Notes under the pieces: model-generated
What the model was told of the DNA's origin: nothing
Databases searched by the model: none
The model's input: the letters and a program-made list of their open reading frames with translations, nothing else
Position numbers and translations under genes: made by a program
Part shown: piece by piece, positions 26,300-37,600 of the stretch
How the letters are laid out: every line of letters begins with the position of its first letter
How positions within the stretch are numbered: the first letter of the stretch is position 1
Source: Rhea pennata
Lineage: Eukaryota; Chordata; Aves; Rheiformes; Rheidae
DNA: 64,000 bases
Assembly (NCBI RefSeq): GCF_028389875.1
Contig: NC_084674.1
Coordinates: 10,945,501 to 11,009,500 of the forward strand
Reading direction: 5' to 3'

Positions 26300-29289
26300 C
26301 TATCTGCCCTTCATGAAGCCGTCGAGGACGCGGTCGCCGCGATCGGAGAGCCAGTAGCCGGCCATGGCAGCCACGGCCCCGATGAAGATGGCGGTGAAGA
26401 CCATGTCGCCCTTGGCGGCCAGCGTGGCGAGGGCGCAGATCACCACGCCGAAGAACATCTGCTGCAGCACCACCACCTCGTCCTCCGTCACGTCGTCGAA
26501 GAAGCCCTTCTCCGGGGCGTCTGCGGGGACGGCGCCGGTGGGCAGGGGCCGGGCAGGGCGCGCGCAGACCCTCCCCCGGAGCCCGTCCCCCGTCCCGGGC
26601 CGTACCGGGCGGCTTGTCCTCCACGCACTGGCCGTCCCGGCGGACGTGGCCCGGGGCGCACACGCAGCGGTAGCTGCCCTCCATGTTCTCGCAGACCTCC
26701 TGCGCCCCGCCGCACACGGGCTCCTCCTCGGCGCCGGCGCACTCGTCCACGTCTGCGGAGAGGGAGGCAGTGCTCGGGCGGCGGGGCCGGGCTGGGGGCA
26801 GCGCCCGGCACGGCCCGGCACGGCTCGGCCTGGCGGCGGGGAGGCCACTCACCGAGGCACTTGGCCCCGTCCCGCCGGTAGCCCTTGTTGCACCTCTTGC
26901 AGCGGGCTGGCCCCGCGCCCATGCAGCCGATGCAGGCCGTGGAGCAGTCTGCGGAGGGCAGAGCGCTGAGGGTGCCCGGCGCGGGCGGGCGGGCGCCAGC
27001 CCCGGGCGCCCACGGGCCGGATCCCGGCAGCGGGGACCGGCGAAGCCCGCTGCGCCCGAGCAGCTGGGGCAGGGGGGCCGGCTCTGCGGCGGGCGCCGGC
27101 ACGCGCGTGGCGGGGCGCCGGGCAGGGGCGGCAGCGGTGCGGACGCCCCCCCGCCGCCCCGGCGCGCGCCTCCCACCTCGGCACTCATAGGAGCCCTCCG
27201 TGTTGACGCAGAACTGGTTGGCTCGGCAGTGCGCCATCTCCGTGCCGCACTCGTCCACGTCTGCGGGGGAGACGGCGGGTGGGCGGCGGGCACGCCGCGC
27301 CCCCCCCCGAGCCGGCGCCGCCGGGGCCTCCCCCTGCCCCAAACCGCCCCGCGCGCCGGGGGCTCACCGATGCAGCGGTGCTCGTGCAGCACCCAGCCCC
27401 GCTTGCAGCGCAGGCAGCTGGAGTCCTCCGGCCCCGTGCAGCGCCCGCAGGCCCGGTAGCACTCTGCAAGCGGGGCGAGAGCGGCCGTGGGTGCAGGCGG
27501 GGGGGGGGGGCTGCCCCGGATCGGGGCAGCGCCCCGGCCCGGCGCTCCCACCGCCAAATCCGGCCGCGGCCCCTACCCACCGGCGCACACGAGGCGGCTC
27601 TCGTTGCGCGACGCCTCGTAGTAGCCGTCGCCGCACTCGGAGCAGAAGGGCCCGCCGTAGCCCGGGCTGCACACGCAGAGGCCGGTGCCGCCGCGCGTCC
27701 CGTCGCCGTCGCACCTGCCGTTGCCGCTGCAGGGCTGCCGGGGCCCGCCGGCGCAGGCTGCACGCAGGCGGAGCGGCCGGCTGTGGGGCGCGAAGTGGCA
27801 CCCGCGCCCCACGCCCCGCTCGGCGGCCCCCCCGCCGCCCGCTGCCGCCGCCCACCCGCCGCCACTCACGCAGGCAGTCGGGGCCGTAGGTGCCGTCGGG
27901 GCAGCACGCCGCCAGCGCGTCCACGCACAGCCACCGCAGCAGGTCGGGGTGCTGCCGCCGCCTGGGGACGTGGGCACGGGGTGGGGTGGGGGTGGGTGGG
28001 GGGGGCGCTCAGGCGGCCGCCATGGGGCACCGCGCCGGCCCCCGGCCCCCCGCGCTCACTCGTGAAACCACCAGCGCTCCACGTGCTCCTCGCCGCGCTC
28101 CAGCAGCTGGTGGCAGGCGAAGTCCGACGGGGCGCAGACGCTCTCGAGCACCTCGAGCAGGCGGGTCTCGCTGCGGGGCGGCGGGGGTCGGCGCCGGCAC
28201 GGCAGCCCCCCCGGCCCCCTCCACACCCCGCCGCTCACCTGTGCTCGTACTTGGCCAGTTTCTCCTCCTCCCAGGCCGTGTTGCCCCCGCCGAAGCCCTC
28301 GCGCTCCGTCCGCTCCAGCCCCTGGGCGCGCGGGGCGGCGGGGGGCACTCGTGGGCCCCCCCCCAGCTGCCCTCTGGCACCGCCGCCCCCGGGACCTCCC
28401 CCCCTCTTTCCCCAGTCCACGTCCCCCCACGCCTGTGTCACCTGCGGGACCCCCGCACCACGGACCGTACCCCCCCCCCGGGTCCCCTCATGCCACCCAC
28501 AATGTCAGCCCCAGTCTGTGTCACCTTGCGTCCCCTCCATGCCCCTGAACCCCACCAGGGCGCCCCCCCCCCCCAGTGCCACCTCCTACCCGTGTGCCCC
28601 CGGCCTCACGGGCTGTGCCATCCCGCCCAGGGTCACGCCGTGCCCATGCCACCCGTGTCCCTCAGCCCCTGGTGCTGTGTCATCCCTCTCAGTGTCATCC
28701 GTGTCCCCCCCACGCCCCCAGACCCCAAACACCACAGTGCCACCGCAGTGTTCCCCAGCCCCATGGGTTGTGTCACCCGCACCAGTGTCATCCCCTGCCC
28801 GTGTCACTGCCGTGTCCCCCAGCCCCACGGGTTGTTTCACTCATGCCAGTGTCACCCCATACTCGTGTCACCCCTGTCCCCAACCCCACGGGCAGCGTCA
28901 CCCCCCCAGTGCCACCCCCTGCCCGTGTCACCGCCGTGTCCCCCAGCCCCACATGTTCCATCACCCCCCGCCAGTGTCACCCACGGCCCCCTCCCCCATG
29001 CCACGGGGGGCACCACCCCGCCACCTCCCCAGCGCCCCCCGTACCCCCCAGCCCCACGGGCCCCCGCAGCCCCATATCCCCCCCAGACGCGCCGCCCCCA
29101 GCCGCGGCCCCCCGCGCCCGGCCCGCGGCGGCCCCGCACCCTGCTGAAGCTGTCGGCGAGGCCGCGGCAGACACGGCACGGCTCGGCCTCGGCCTCGGCC
29201 CCGGCCCCGGCCCCGGCCCCGGCCGTCAGGCCCAGCAGCAGCAGCAGCCGCAGCAGCCGCGCGGCCCCCGGGCGCCGCCGTCGCCCCAT
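26300..29289 (-). CDS. CRELD1: CRELD1, cysteine-rich with EGF-like domains 1
   Basis: ER/membrane protein linked in mammals to heart-valve development and calcineurin/NFAT signalling. Exons from the start: 29140-29289, 28239-28321, 28060-28170, 27870-27961, 27581-27757, 27368-27463, 27177-27260, 26853-26948, 26606-26752, 26300-26520; all joins keep phase, 418 aa (human 420). Parts in order: Arg-rich start and leucine-rich signal peptide; the CRELD WE-type domain (GLERTEREGFGGGNTAWEEE, CHQLLERGEEHVERWW); a laminin-EGF-like and furin-like cysteine region; two calcium-binding EGF domains each opening with DVDEC; then two C-terminal membrane segments (QMFFGVVICALATLAAKGDM and VFTAIFIGAVAAMAGYW) and the end LDGFMKGR. 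The C-terminal 70 residues are nearly identical to mammals. Intron 1 contains a 62-bp minisatellite. Confidence 0.96.
28441..28985. repeat. about 62-bp minisatellite in CRELD1 intron 1
   Basis: Imperfect tandem units around CCCCAGCCCCACGGGTTGTG, each followed by GTGTCACC-type blocks. The marker ATGGGTTG / ACGGGTTG / ACGGGCAG / ACATGTTC falls at about 28763, 28827, 28888 and 28951, that is every 61-64 bp. It lies wholly inside the first intron of CRELD1. Confidence 0.75.
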
Positions 29290-29594
29290 GCTCGCGCCGC
29301 CCCGCCCCGCCTGCCGCCGCGCCCACGTGGTACCGCGCCCACGTGGTGCCGCGCCCCGCCTCGGCCCCCAGCAGCCAACGGCGGCGCGCGGAGCGCTCCA
29401 CGTCACGCAGGGCCCCCCCCCCGGCCTCAGCCAGCCTGCAGCCAACCCGCGCCGCGCTCGCGCCACCGCGCCTTAAAGCGGCCGCCGCGCCTTAAAGGGG
29501 CCGCCGCGCCAGGACGGGCCCGCCGAGCCTTAAAGGGGCCGCCGCGCAGACAGCAGCAACAGCGGCAGCGCCGAGCACGCAGCGCGCGCGCAGC
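29290..29594 (-). promoter_or_regulatory. CRELD1: CRELD1 promoter interval, immediately behind IL17RC
   Basis: Only about 305 bp separate the CRELD1 start codon from the end of IL17RC on the same strand. The interval contains two near-identical CGCGCCCACGTGGT blocks (about 29318-29351) with E-box CACGTG cores, and repeated GCCTTAAAG-GGCCGCCGCG units at about 29470-29545. It must serve both as IL17RC downstream sequence and CRELD1 promoter. Transcription start not placed. Confidence 0.6.
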
Positions 29595-29600
29595 TTTATT
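29595..29600 (-). terminator. IL17RC: IL17RC poly(A) signal containing the stop codon
   Basis: TTTATT on the plus strand is AATAAA on the minus strand. Its internal TAA (29598-29596) is the in-frame stop codon of the IL17RC model, read GGC-GAA-TAA. A 3' UTR of only 10-30 nt would follow if cleavage is at the usual distance. Confidence 0.8.
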
Positions 29601-32600
29601 CGCCGGCCGCCAGCGCCCGCTGGAGCCGCGCGGCCGCGCGCGCCACGTGCGGCTCCAGCCACCGCCGCCGCCGCCGCGGCCCGGGCACCGCCAGCGCCCG
29701 CAGCAAGGCGGTGGCCTGCGACGGCAGTGCGAAGGTGGGGAGGTTGCGCAGCGCCCGCGGCACCGCCGGCACCGCCGCCTCCAGCCACGCCACCACGTAG
29801 CGCCCGCCGCCCGCCGCCAGCGCCGGCACCACGCACGACAGCGCCGCCGCGAAGGCCTCGCACGGCGCCGGGCCCTCGACGCCTTCCGGCCCGCTCCCGC
29901 CGTCCTCCTGCTCCTTGTCGCCGTCGTCCTCGTCCCAGCGGCGGGCGGCGGCGGCGGCCGCCGGAGAGAGCAGCAGCACCACGGTGTCGCCGTCCCGCAG
30001 CGCCCGCCGGTGCTGGGCGTGCAGCCAGGGCAGCGGCCCCCAGGTGGCCGCCGCCGCCCCGCCGCCCGGCGCCGCCGCCGCCGCCAGCCCCAGCGGGCGC
30101 AGGGCCGCTGCCAGCGCGCAGGCCGCCCGCTCCGCCGACGGCTCCGCCGCGTGCAGCACCAGCGCCCGCCGGACCCGCGGCGGGCCTGCGCCGCACCGTC
30201 AGCGCCGCCGCCCCTGCCCCTGCCCCAAACCCGGCGCGGCGCGGGGCGGCAGCAGCCCCCGGCGTGGGGACGGGGACCGGCCGGCGCCGCGCTCGCCTGG
30301 GGAGCTGCAGCGGGCCCGCAGGGTGCTGCGCGCGGCCGGGGCGCCGGGGCGGGCGCGGGGGGCCCCCGCTCACCTTTCGCGCCCTCCTTCTTGAGCAGCA
30401 GCAGGAGCAGCAGGACGCAGGCGGCGCCCAGCAGCGCCGCCAGCCAGGCGAGCGCCCAGCGGGCGTGCAGGTCTGCGGGGCGGGCGGGAGAGGGGCTCAG
30501 CGCCCGCCGGGCGCCCCCCGCGAGCGGGCGCCGCTGCCCCGGCGCGGCGGGGGGTACTCACACTTGTGCAGGGGGCAGGCCCAGAGCGCCACGCCGCTGC
30601 CGTTCTCCTGGCGCGACACCTGGGGGGGGACGGATGGACGGACGGATGGGGGGGGGGGGGACACGCGCGGGGACCGTCACCCGCCGGCGGGGACGCGCCA
30701 CCGCTGCCGCCCCGCCGCCTGCGCTCACCTGCGCGCACTGCCCCGCCGCCACGTCCTGCCGCAGCCACTGCTCCAGCAGCCCCGGGCGGCCGCCCCGCTG
30801 CGAGGGGGTGGGGAGGGTGGGGAGTGAGCCGGGCGCCGCGGCGCGGGCACCGCCGGCCGCCCCGCGGGGCCCGGCCCTACCGTGCCGGCGAAGGCGGCGA
30901 GCGGCGTGCAGGCGCCCCGCTGCAGGGCGCAGAGCGACGCGTTAGCGCCGGGCCCCCGGGTCTCCATCAGCAGGACGTCGTCCGCGCGGCCGGGCAGGGC
31001 TCCTGCGGACGGGGCGCGGCGGCTGCTCGCCGTGGGGCGCGGGGGGCCGCGGCGCGGGCCGCCGCCGCCCTCCCCGTGCCCGTGCCCGCGCCGGTACTCA
31101 CGGTCCCGCAGGCACTGCGTCAGCCGGACCTGCCCGCTGCTCCACGCCTGCCGGGGAGAGCGGCTCAGCCCCGGCAGGCGCCCGGGGGGCTGCCCAGGCC
31201 GGGCAGGCGGGGGGGGCAGGCCGGCCGGCCGGCCGTGGGGCTGGCCCTACCTGCACGCAGAGGTTGGGGTGCGGCCGCAGCGCCGTGAACTCCTGGGGTC
31301 CCTGCGGGGAGAAGAGGGGTGGGTGCGGGCAGCCGCGGCAGTGGGGGCCCGGCGGCGGCGGCGGTGGCAGCAGCGGCGCCGTGGGGCGGTGGGGGGGCTC
31401 ACCTGCGCCGCGAGGGGCTGCCGCAGGTGGGGCAGGGCCTGGCAGGGCCCCCCGGGCTCCGGCCGCCAGCAGGGCACCAGCTCGGCGGGGAGGTCGCAGG
31501 GCGCCGAGACGGAGCAGGTCAGCGAGCCGCCGGCGTCGTGCAGCGCCAGGCGCGTCCCGGCCCAGAGCCGCTCCCAGGCCTCGGCGTCTGCGGTGGCGGT
31601 GGTGGCGGCGGGGGGGGGGGGGGGTCGGCGGCGTGCGCACCCCGTCCACCCCCCCGGGGCCGCCCGCCCGGCCCCACGGCGCGGCCGAACGTACCGTGGG
31701 AGAAGGGGCACGAGGTGGCCCGCGGCGGGTCCTGCGCCTCCGGCCACACCTGGGGGACGAGAGGAGGCTGCGGGCCGGGGCGCGGGGGCGGCGGGGGCGG
31801 CCGCGCCGGGGGGGCGGGCGGGGCCGCCGGGCACCTACCTGCAGGCAGAGGCAGGGCAGCACCTCGTCCGCCGGCAGGCTGTAGTTCAGGGGCCCGCGCT
31901 GCAGCGGGGAGCGGGGCGCGCGCGTCACCCCCGGGGGGGCGGCGGGCGCGCGGGGAGGGGGGGGGCAGCGAGGGCGAGGGGCCGGGGGGCGGGCGGGCGC
32001 TCACCGCCGTCACGGTGCGCCCGGGGCCGCCGGCGCCGCGGCTCCGGTTGTGGTAGAGCCGCAGGGTGTAGCTGCGTCCCGCCGCCTCCGCCGCCTGCAC
32101 GTGCACCACCGCCGCCGCCGCCGCCGCCTCCGGCGCGCGCGAGACCTGCAGCCGGGGCGCTGCGCGGCACGCGGCTCAGGGCGCCCCGACGCCTCCCGCC
32201 CGGCGCCGGCACGGCGCCTGCTCCCACCCACCCCGGGAGTGCCCCGGGGGGGCGCCGGGGCCGGGCACCCACCTTGGCACTGCGGGACGTTGGCCCTGGC
32301 CGCGGGCCAGGAGCAGTCTGCGGGGACGGCGGGGGTCAGCGCGGGGGCCGGGCCGGCGCGGCGCGTTGCGGCGCAGCCCCCCGGGGCGCTCCTCACCTGG
32401 CACCCGGCGGCTCCGGCTCAGGCTGCGGCGCCCGCGGGCGTCGGTGTACGCCGTGACGCGGAGCTCGGAGCCCGGCGCCGCCTCGAAGCACTGGAACGTC
32501 ACCGAGCCCTGGGCAGGAAAACCACGGCGCTGCGGAGCCGGGCCGGCGCCGGGGCGCGCGGCGGGGCTCGCGCCGCCCGCCCCCCGCGTCCCACCTGTGG

Positions 32601-33273
32601 ACCCACGGATGGAGGCGCGGCGGGCCCCACGGCGCACCCGGCCCCACGGCGCACCCCACATCCCCCGGGCCGCCCCCCCCCCCCCCCGGCACCGCTACGC
32701 ACCAGGGTGTCCCCGGGGCGCCCGGGGGGCCGGAGCGCCCGCACCTCCGCGGCGACGCAGCGGGACCGGGCGTACGCGTGGCCGGCGAGCAGCAGGAGGG
32801 CGGCGGGCGGGGGGCTCTGCCCCACGCCGGGCTCCGGCGCCAGGTCGAGGCGGGCGCGCAGGCAGGGCGAGCAGGCCGCGGCCCCCGCGCAGCGCAGCGC
32901 CGGCTCCAGCCGCATCCGCGCCGGCGCCAGCCCCGGGCCCGGCCCCGGCGGCCGCGGCCCGCACAGCGTGTCCGCGGCTGCGGGGAGACGGGGGGGCCGC
33001 GCCGTGGGTCCCGGGGGGCGCACGGGCTCCCCGGTCCCGCGGGGGGCGGCGAGGCCGCGGGGCGCCCGGCACTTACTGAGCAGGCGGCAGGCGAGGCCCT
33101 GGGGGAGGGCGGTGGGGGGTCAGGGCAGGGGGGTTCTCCGCGCCCCACGGCCGCCCCACGGCCGCCCCGTGTGCCCGACCCACCTGGGAGCAGGCGAGGG
33201 CGTCGCGGGGGGCGCAGCGCCCGCCGGCCGCCAGCGCCGCCAGCGCCAGCAGCACCAGGCCCGGCGCCCCCAT
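29596..33273 (-). CDS. IL17RC: IL17RC, interleukin-17 receptor C
   Basis: Single-pass receptor that pairs with IL17RA to bind IL-17A and IL-17F. Exons: 33184-33273, 33077-33098 (22 bp), 32703-32977, 32397-32508, 32273-32317, 32005-32159, 31839-31898, 31695-31749, 31403-31587, 31251-31301, 31102-31147, 30881-31002, 30729-30797, 30562-30619, 30374-30472, 29596-30185; all in phase, 677 aa. Landmarks shared with mammals: GLACRLL; SVTFQCFEAAPGSELRV; EVLPCLCLQVWPE followed by CPFSHG; HPNLCVQ; DDVLLMETRGP then ASLCAL; ALWACPLHK. A membrane segment at about 455-475 precedes a SEFIR domain (about 485-640) with WLHAQHRRALRDGDTVVLLL and FALPSQ. The SEFIR core is unusually eroded (HAAEP for the acidic first box, alanine/glycine for V-D-L-W). 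Gene order (CRELD1, IL17RC, IL17RE) supports the call. Confidence 0.92.
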
Positions 33274-34204
33274 GGCGGGGCCCGGCGCCCCACGGCCCCC
33301 CGCCCCACAGCCCCGCCGCCGCCGCCGGCTCCTGCTTCCGGCTCCTCTCCCGGACACCTGGGTCCTAGCGCGGCGCCGGCGACCGCCCCGGGGTGGGGCC
33401 TCCCGGCCCGGATGGGACAGAGACGGGATGGGACGGGGCGCGGGTTGGGGGGAGGCCCTGTGCCTGCCGCCCCACGGCTCGGCACGGGGCCTGGGCTGGC
33501 CCCACAGCCAGGCGTGGGCCTAGGCCTGCCCCACAGCGGGGGGGGGCCTGCTGTGGCTGCTCAGGTCCGCCCCATGGTGCTGTGGGGTGTGGGCCAGCCG
33601 CAGAGCCTGGCGCGCTGGCTCAGGCCACCCCCGTGGTGTGGCTCAGGGCCAGGCCAGCCCCATAGCAGTGTGGGGCATGGGGCCTGGGCTGCCCCACAGC
33701 CTGGCCCAGTGGCTCAGGCCAGCCCCACAGCAGTGCACCAGAGGGTCGGGCCTGCCCCATATTATGGTGTAGTGGTGCAGGCCAGCCCCATAGCGTGGCA
33801 CAGGGCTGCACCAGCCAAATAGCCTGCCACCATGGCAGCCCCACGGCATGGCACAGGGCCAGCCGCTGCCCCAAGACCCAGTGTGTGGCTTGGGCCAGCC
33901 CCACGGCAGCGCAGCACAAGGCCCAGGCCTGCCCCATAGCATGGCATGGCGGCTCAGGAGAGCCAGGGGGTGCAGGGAGAAGGGGGCACGGGGGGCGCAG
34001 GAAGGGCAGGGGCCCACCGCAGCGGTGGGGAGAAGGGCCAGTGCTGGCTGCAGCCAGCGGCGCCTCCCGGGGTCGCTCCAGCTCTGCCTGGGGGGCAGAG
34101 GTGGGCTCCAGCCCCCCATGGGGCGCAGGGCCGAGGGGACTTCCCGTGCCCGCCCCCTCGGGGAGCCCCCCAGACCCACGGCACGGCCGGGTGCAACCAC
34201 TGCC
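33274..34204. other. IL17RC-IL17RE spacer with minisatellite
   Basis: IL17RC promoter side (about 33274-33450, CpG-rich) followed by an irregular tandem repeat and then IL17RE downstream sequence. No exon recognised. Confidence 0.6.
33480..33960. repeat. irregular minisatellite, GGCCAGCCCCATAGC units
   Basis: Repeated GGCCAGCCCCAYAGCAGTG blocks separated by GGCTCAGGCC and GGGCCTGCCCCA elements. Matching cores start at about 33653, 33718 and 33781 (63-65 bp apart), with less regular copies on both sides. Confidence 0.75.
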
Positions 34205-34210
34205 TTTATT
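34205..34210 (-). terminator. IL17RE: IL17RE poly(A) signal
   Basis: TTTATT on the plus strand is AATAAA for IL17RE, about 430 bp past its stop codon. Confidence 0.75.
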
Positions 34211-34640
34211 CTGCTCCAGCTCACACAGCTCCAGGCGCGCGGCGGGCCGACGAGCCGGCGGCACGGGCTGCCCCACGGCCCCGCTCCCGGCCGCCGGCAG
34301 CGGGGACACGGAGCCGCCGCTGGGCTGGGGGGGATGAGGAGGGGCAGAGCCTCCCCCGGGGCCCCGCCGTGCCCAGGTGCCGTCCCCGGCGCCGCGCTCC
34401 CTCCAGCCTTGGCCCGGCGCCGCTCCACGTGGCTCGTCCCGCCAGTGGGGACTCGGCTCCTGCTCCTGCGCCGCCGCCATGTCCGGGGTCCGCGCGGCGC
34501 ACGCGGCCTTTCCCCTCGGCAAAGCCCCTCCGAGCCCCGTCCTCGGCGCAGGGCCCCAGCCCCTCACCGGGGCGTCGGGGCGGCTCCGCCACAGCGTGGC
34601 CCCGCCGGGCCTCGACCTCAGCCCGGCTCAGCCCCGGCGC

Positions 34641-37600
34641 TCAGGTGCCGTGAGCCGCGCCGGGGGGCTGCTCCGCGGCGCCGGGGCTCGCCGCCGGCTC
34701 GCGCGGCGGGCACGGGAGGCGCTGGGGGCGGCGGGCGGCCCGGGGGGAGCCGCGCAGGGCACCCAGGAGCCGGGGCAGCTCCCGGGGCAGGCGGTAGGTG
34801 GGCAGGGGCCGCAGGGGCCGCGGCACGTCGCGGGGGCTGCAGCGCCGGCTGAAGTAAGCCAGCACCCAGCCGCCGGGCCGCCCCGCGCCGCCCGCCGCCC
34901 CCAGCTCCCCGTGCAGGCAGGCCATGGCGGCGCCGAAGACGTCGTGGGCGTCGTGGGGCGCCCCGCCGCCCCGCCACAGCCGAAAGAGCCGGGCGCTGCC
35001 GCGGCTCCAGAGCAGCAGCACGGTGCCGCGCTCGCGCCCCACGCGGCCCCGCTGGGCGTAGAGCCAGGGCAGCCCCCCGGCGCGCCCCACGCCGCCCGCC
35101 TCCCACAGGTCCAGGCGCACCTCGCAGCCCAGCGCGGCGCGCAGCAGCTCCGCCAAGGCGCACACCAGCCCCAGGTGCTCCTCCGAGTCGGGCGAGTACA
35201 GCAGCAGCACCGGCCCCGGCGCCGCGCGGCCGCCCTCGCCGCCCGCTGGAGCCCGGGCGCCGGCGCCGCAGCACGGCGGCAGCAGCAGCAGCAGCAGCAG
35301 CAGCGCGGCGGCCGCCAGCGCCGGCGCCAGCAGCCCCACGCGCCTGCGAGAGACTGGGAGAGGGGCGGTGAGGGGGGCTGGCGCCCGCCCGCCCGCCCGC
35401 CCCGGCCCCGCAGCCCCACGGGGCCCGCGCTCACCGTCAGGGCAGAGCAGCTGCTTCCCGGCAAAGCGCACGTCCGAGCGCCACACCTGGGGGCGGGGGG
35501 GGAAACGGGGTGGGGGGGTCGGGTCGGGGGGCGCCGGGGGGCCGGCACCGCGCTGCGGGGCTCCCGGGCACCTTACCAGCACGCAGCCGCCCGGCAGCCA
35601 CGTCGGCAGCAGCAGCGCCAGCTCCCCGCGGGCAGAGCCCTGCGCCTGCAAGAGCACGGGGACGGCGTCGGCGGTGCCCCCCCGGCGGCCCCCCCGGCGC
35701 CCGGCCGCCCCCCGGGGCTGCGCTCACCGGCGTCACCGTGTAGACGGGGGAGCGGGGCTCGCACCGCCCGCCCCGCGGCTCGCACAGCGCCGCGCTGAAG
35801 GAGGCCGGGATGCTGGAGGCGAGGCGCAGGCGCAGCTGCGGCCCCCGGACGCTCGCCGACGCGTTCCAGGCAGTCTCTGCGGCGGGCAGGGGGCTCGCGG
35901 GCGGCACGGCGCGCTCGCGCCGCCCCGCCGGGGCGGGGGGCCGGCAGCCGGGGAGGGGGAGAGGGGCTCACCTGGCCGGCGGGGGCACTCCACGTGGCTG
36001 CTGTTCCCCAAGGAGAACTGGGCGGAGGCGGCAGGTCACCGCCCGCCACCGCTTCCCTCCCGGCCCCTCGCCCGCGCCGGGCTGCACCCCACGGGGACTC
36101 ACCCTGAAGCAGAGCTGGGGGTGCACGTCCACCTCGTCCAGGGTGTAGGTCTGGCGGGGCCGGAGGGTCAGCGCCTGCAGCCCGAGCCGTGCCCGCGCCG
36201 CCTGCCCACGGCATCCTCGTGGGACGCCGCACGCCGCACGCCGGGGCCCCTCACCTGCTCCCCCTCGCTGGCCGTGGAGTTGGGGATGTCGTGGCAGGGC
36301 GCCGCGCCGGCGGCCGCCTCCCTCCAGCACAGCGTGGCCCGGGGGCGCAGCGGGCAGCTGGCGCTCAGCACCATCGCCATCTGGTCCTTGCCGCTGGCGC
36401 TGTGGTCGTGGAAGCGCACCGAGGACCACAGCTCGGGGCCGTCTGCGGGGTGCAGGGTCAGCCGGGGTGGGGGGCACAGACGGGACCCCCCCACCCCCGT
36501 GTGCCCACTGCCACTCACAGGCCGCCGGCTGCTCCCGGAATGGGCACTTCTTGCTGCGCAGGCTGTCGCGGTGCAGGTAGGAGGCCTGGGGCGGCAGGCA
36601 GAGCCGTGAGAGCTGCCGGCGCCCCCGCCGCGGGCCTGAGCCCCCTCCCCGGAGGGCTGCGGCGGAGCGGAGCCCCCCCAGCCCCGGGACGCGGGGCACG
36701 GACGCACCTCAATGCACAGGCAGGGCACCAGGAACTCGTACGGCAGCAGGACGGCCCGGCCCCCCGGCACCAGGACCTGCGGGGCCCGGAGGCGGCATGA
36801 GCCCAGTGGGAGCGTGGGGACCCTGCGGATCAGCCCGGCCAGGCCCCACACACGGGGGGGAGGCTGGGGGCGGCGGGAGCCGGTACCTACCTGCCGGTGG
36901 AAGGGCCTGGGCAGCTCCTCGCACTCCAGGGCCAGCTGGTGGCACAGCCGCACCATCAGGGCAGGGCCGTGGGGCACGGACACCTCGATAGCCCGCACCT
37001 CGGGCACCCAGGCGTGGGTGAACGCGGGTCCTGCGGAGCGCACGCGGCTCAGCCCCGCTCCAGCGTCCCAGCCCGAAGCGCCCTGGAGCGGCGCAGGGGG
37101 CACGGGGGGGGTCCCCCCCCCCCCCGGCCCTGCTCACCCGGCGGCTCGGCGGCGACCAGGCGGCTCCGGCTGAGGGCCAAGCCGCGGTCGGGGATGGTGC
37201 GCAGGGAGACGAGGACCTGCCGCCCGCTCTCCGCGGGGAAGCAGTCGAACTGCAGCCGCCACTGCGGGGAGCCGGGGCTGAGCGGGACGGGCGCCCGGCG
37301 CCCTGCCCGGCTCGCCGCCCCGGGGTGCCGCACTCACCGGCTCGCCGCCCCGCGCCCCGCGCCGCCTCCACACCTGCAGCCAGCCGGCCCTGTTGGAGTC
37401 CAGCTCCAGGAAGTTGAGCTGCAGCCCGCGGACGCCGCCGAGCCCTGCGGGAAACCGGCCCCACGCCCCGCTCTGACACGGGCGGCCCGGGGCGGCCCCG
37501 CGTCCCGCCGTGGAGGAGACCGGGTGCTCGGGGCACCCCTGCGGCCACGCCGGGGTGCCCAGCGCCGGGGCCCTGCCCGTACCTGCGGCGGGGAGGGCCA

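Noticed and set aside
28576-30945. 789-codon plus-strand frame over CRELD1 and IL17RC
   Set aside because: It runs antisense through exons and introns of two well-supported genes and has only low-complexity Pro/Arg/Ala content.
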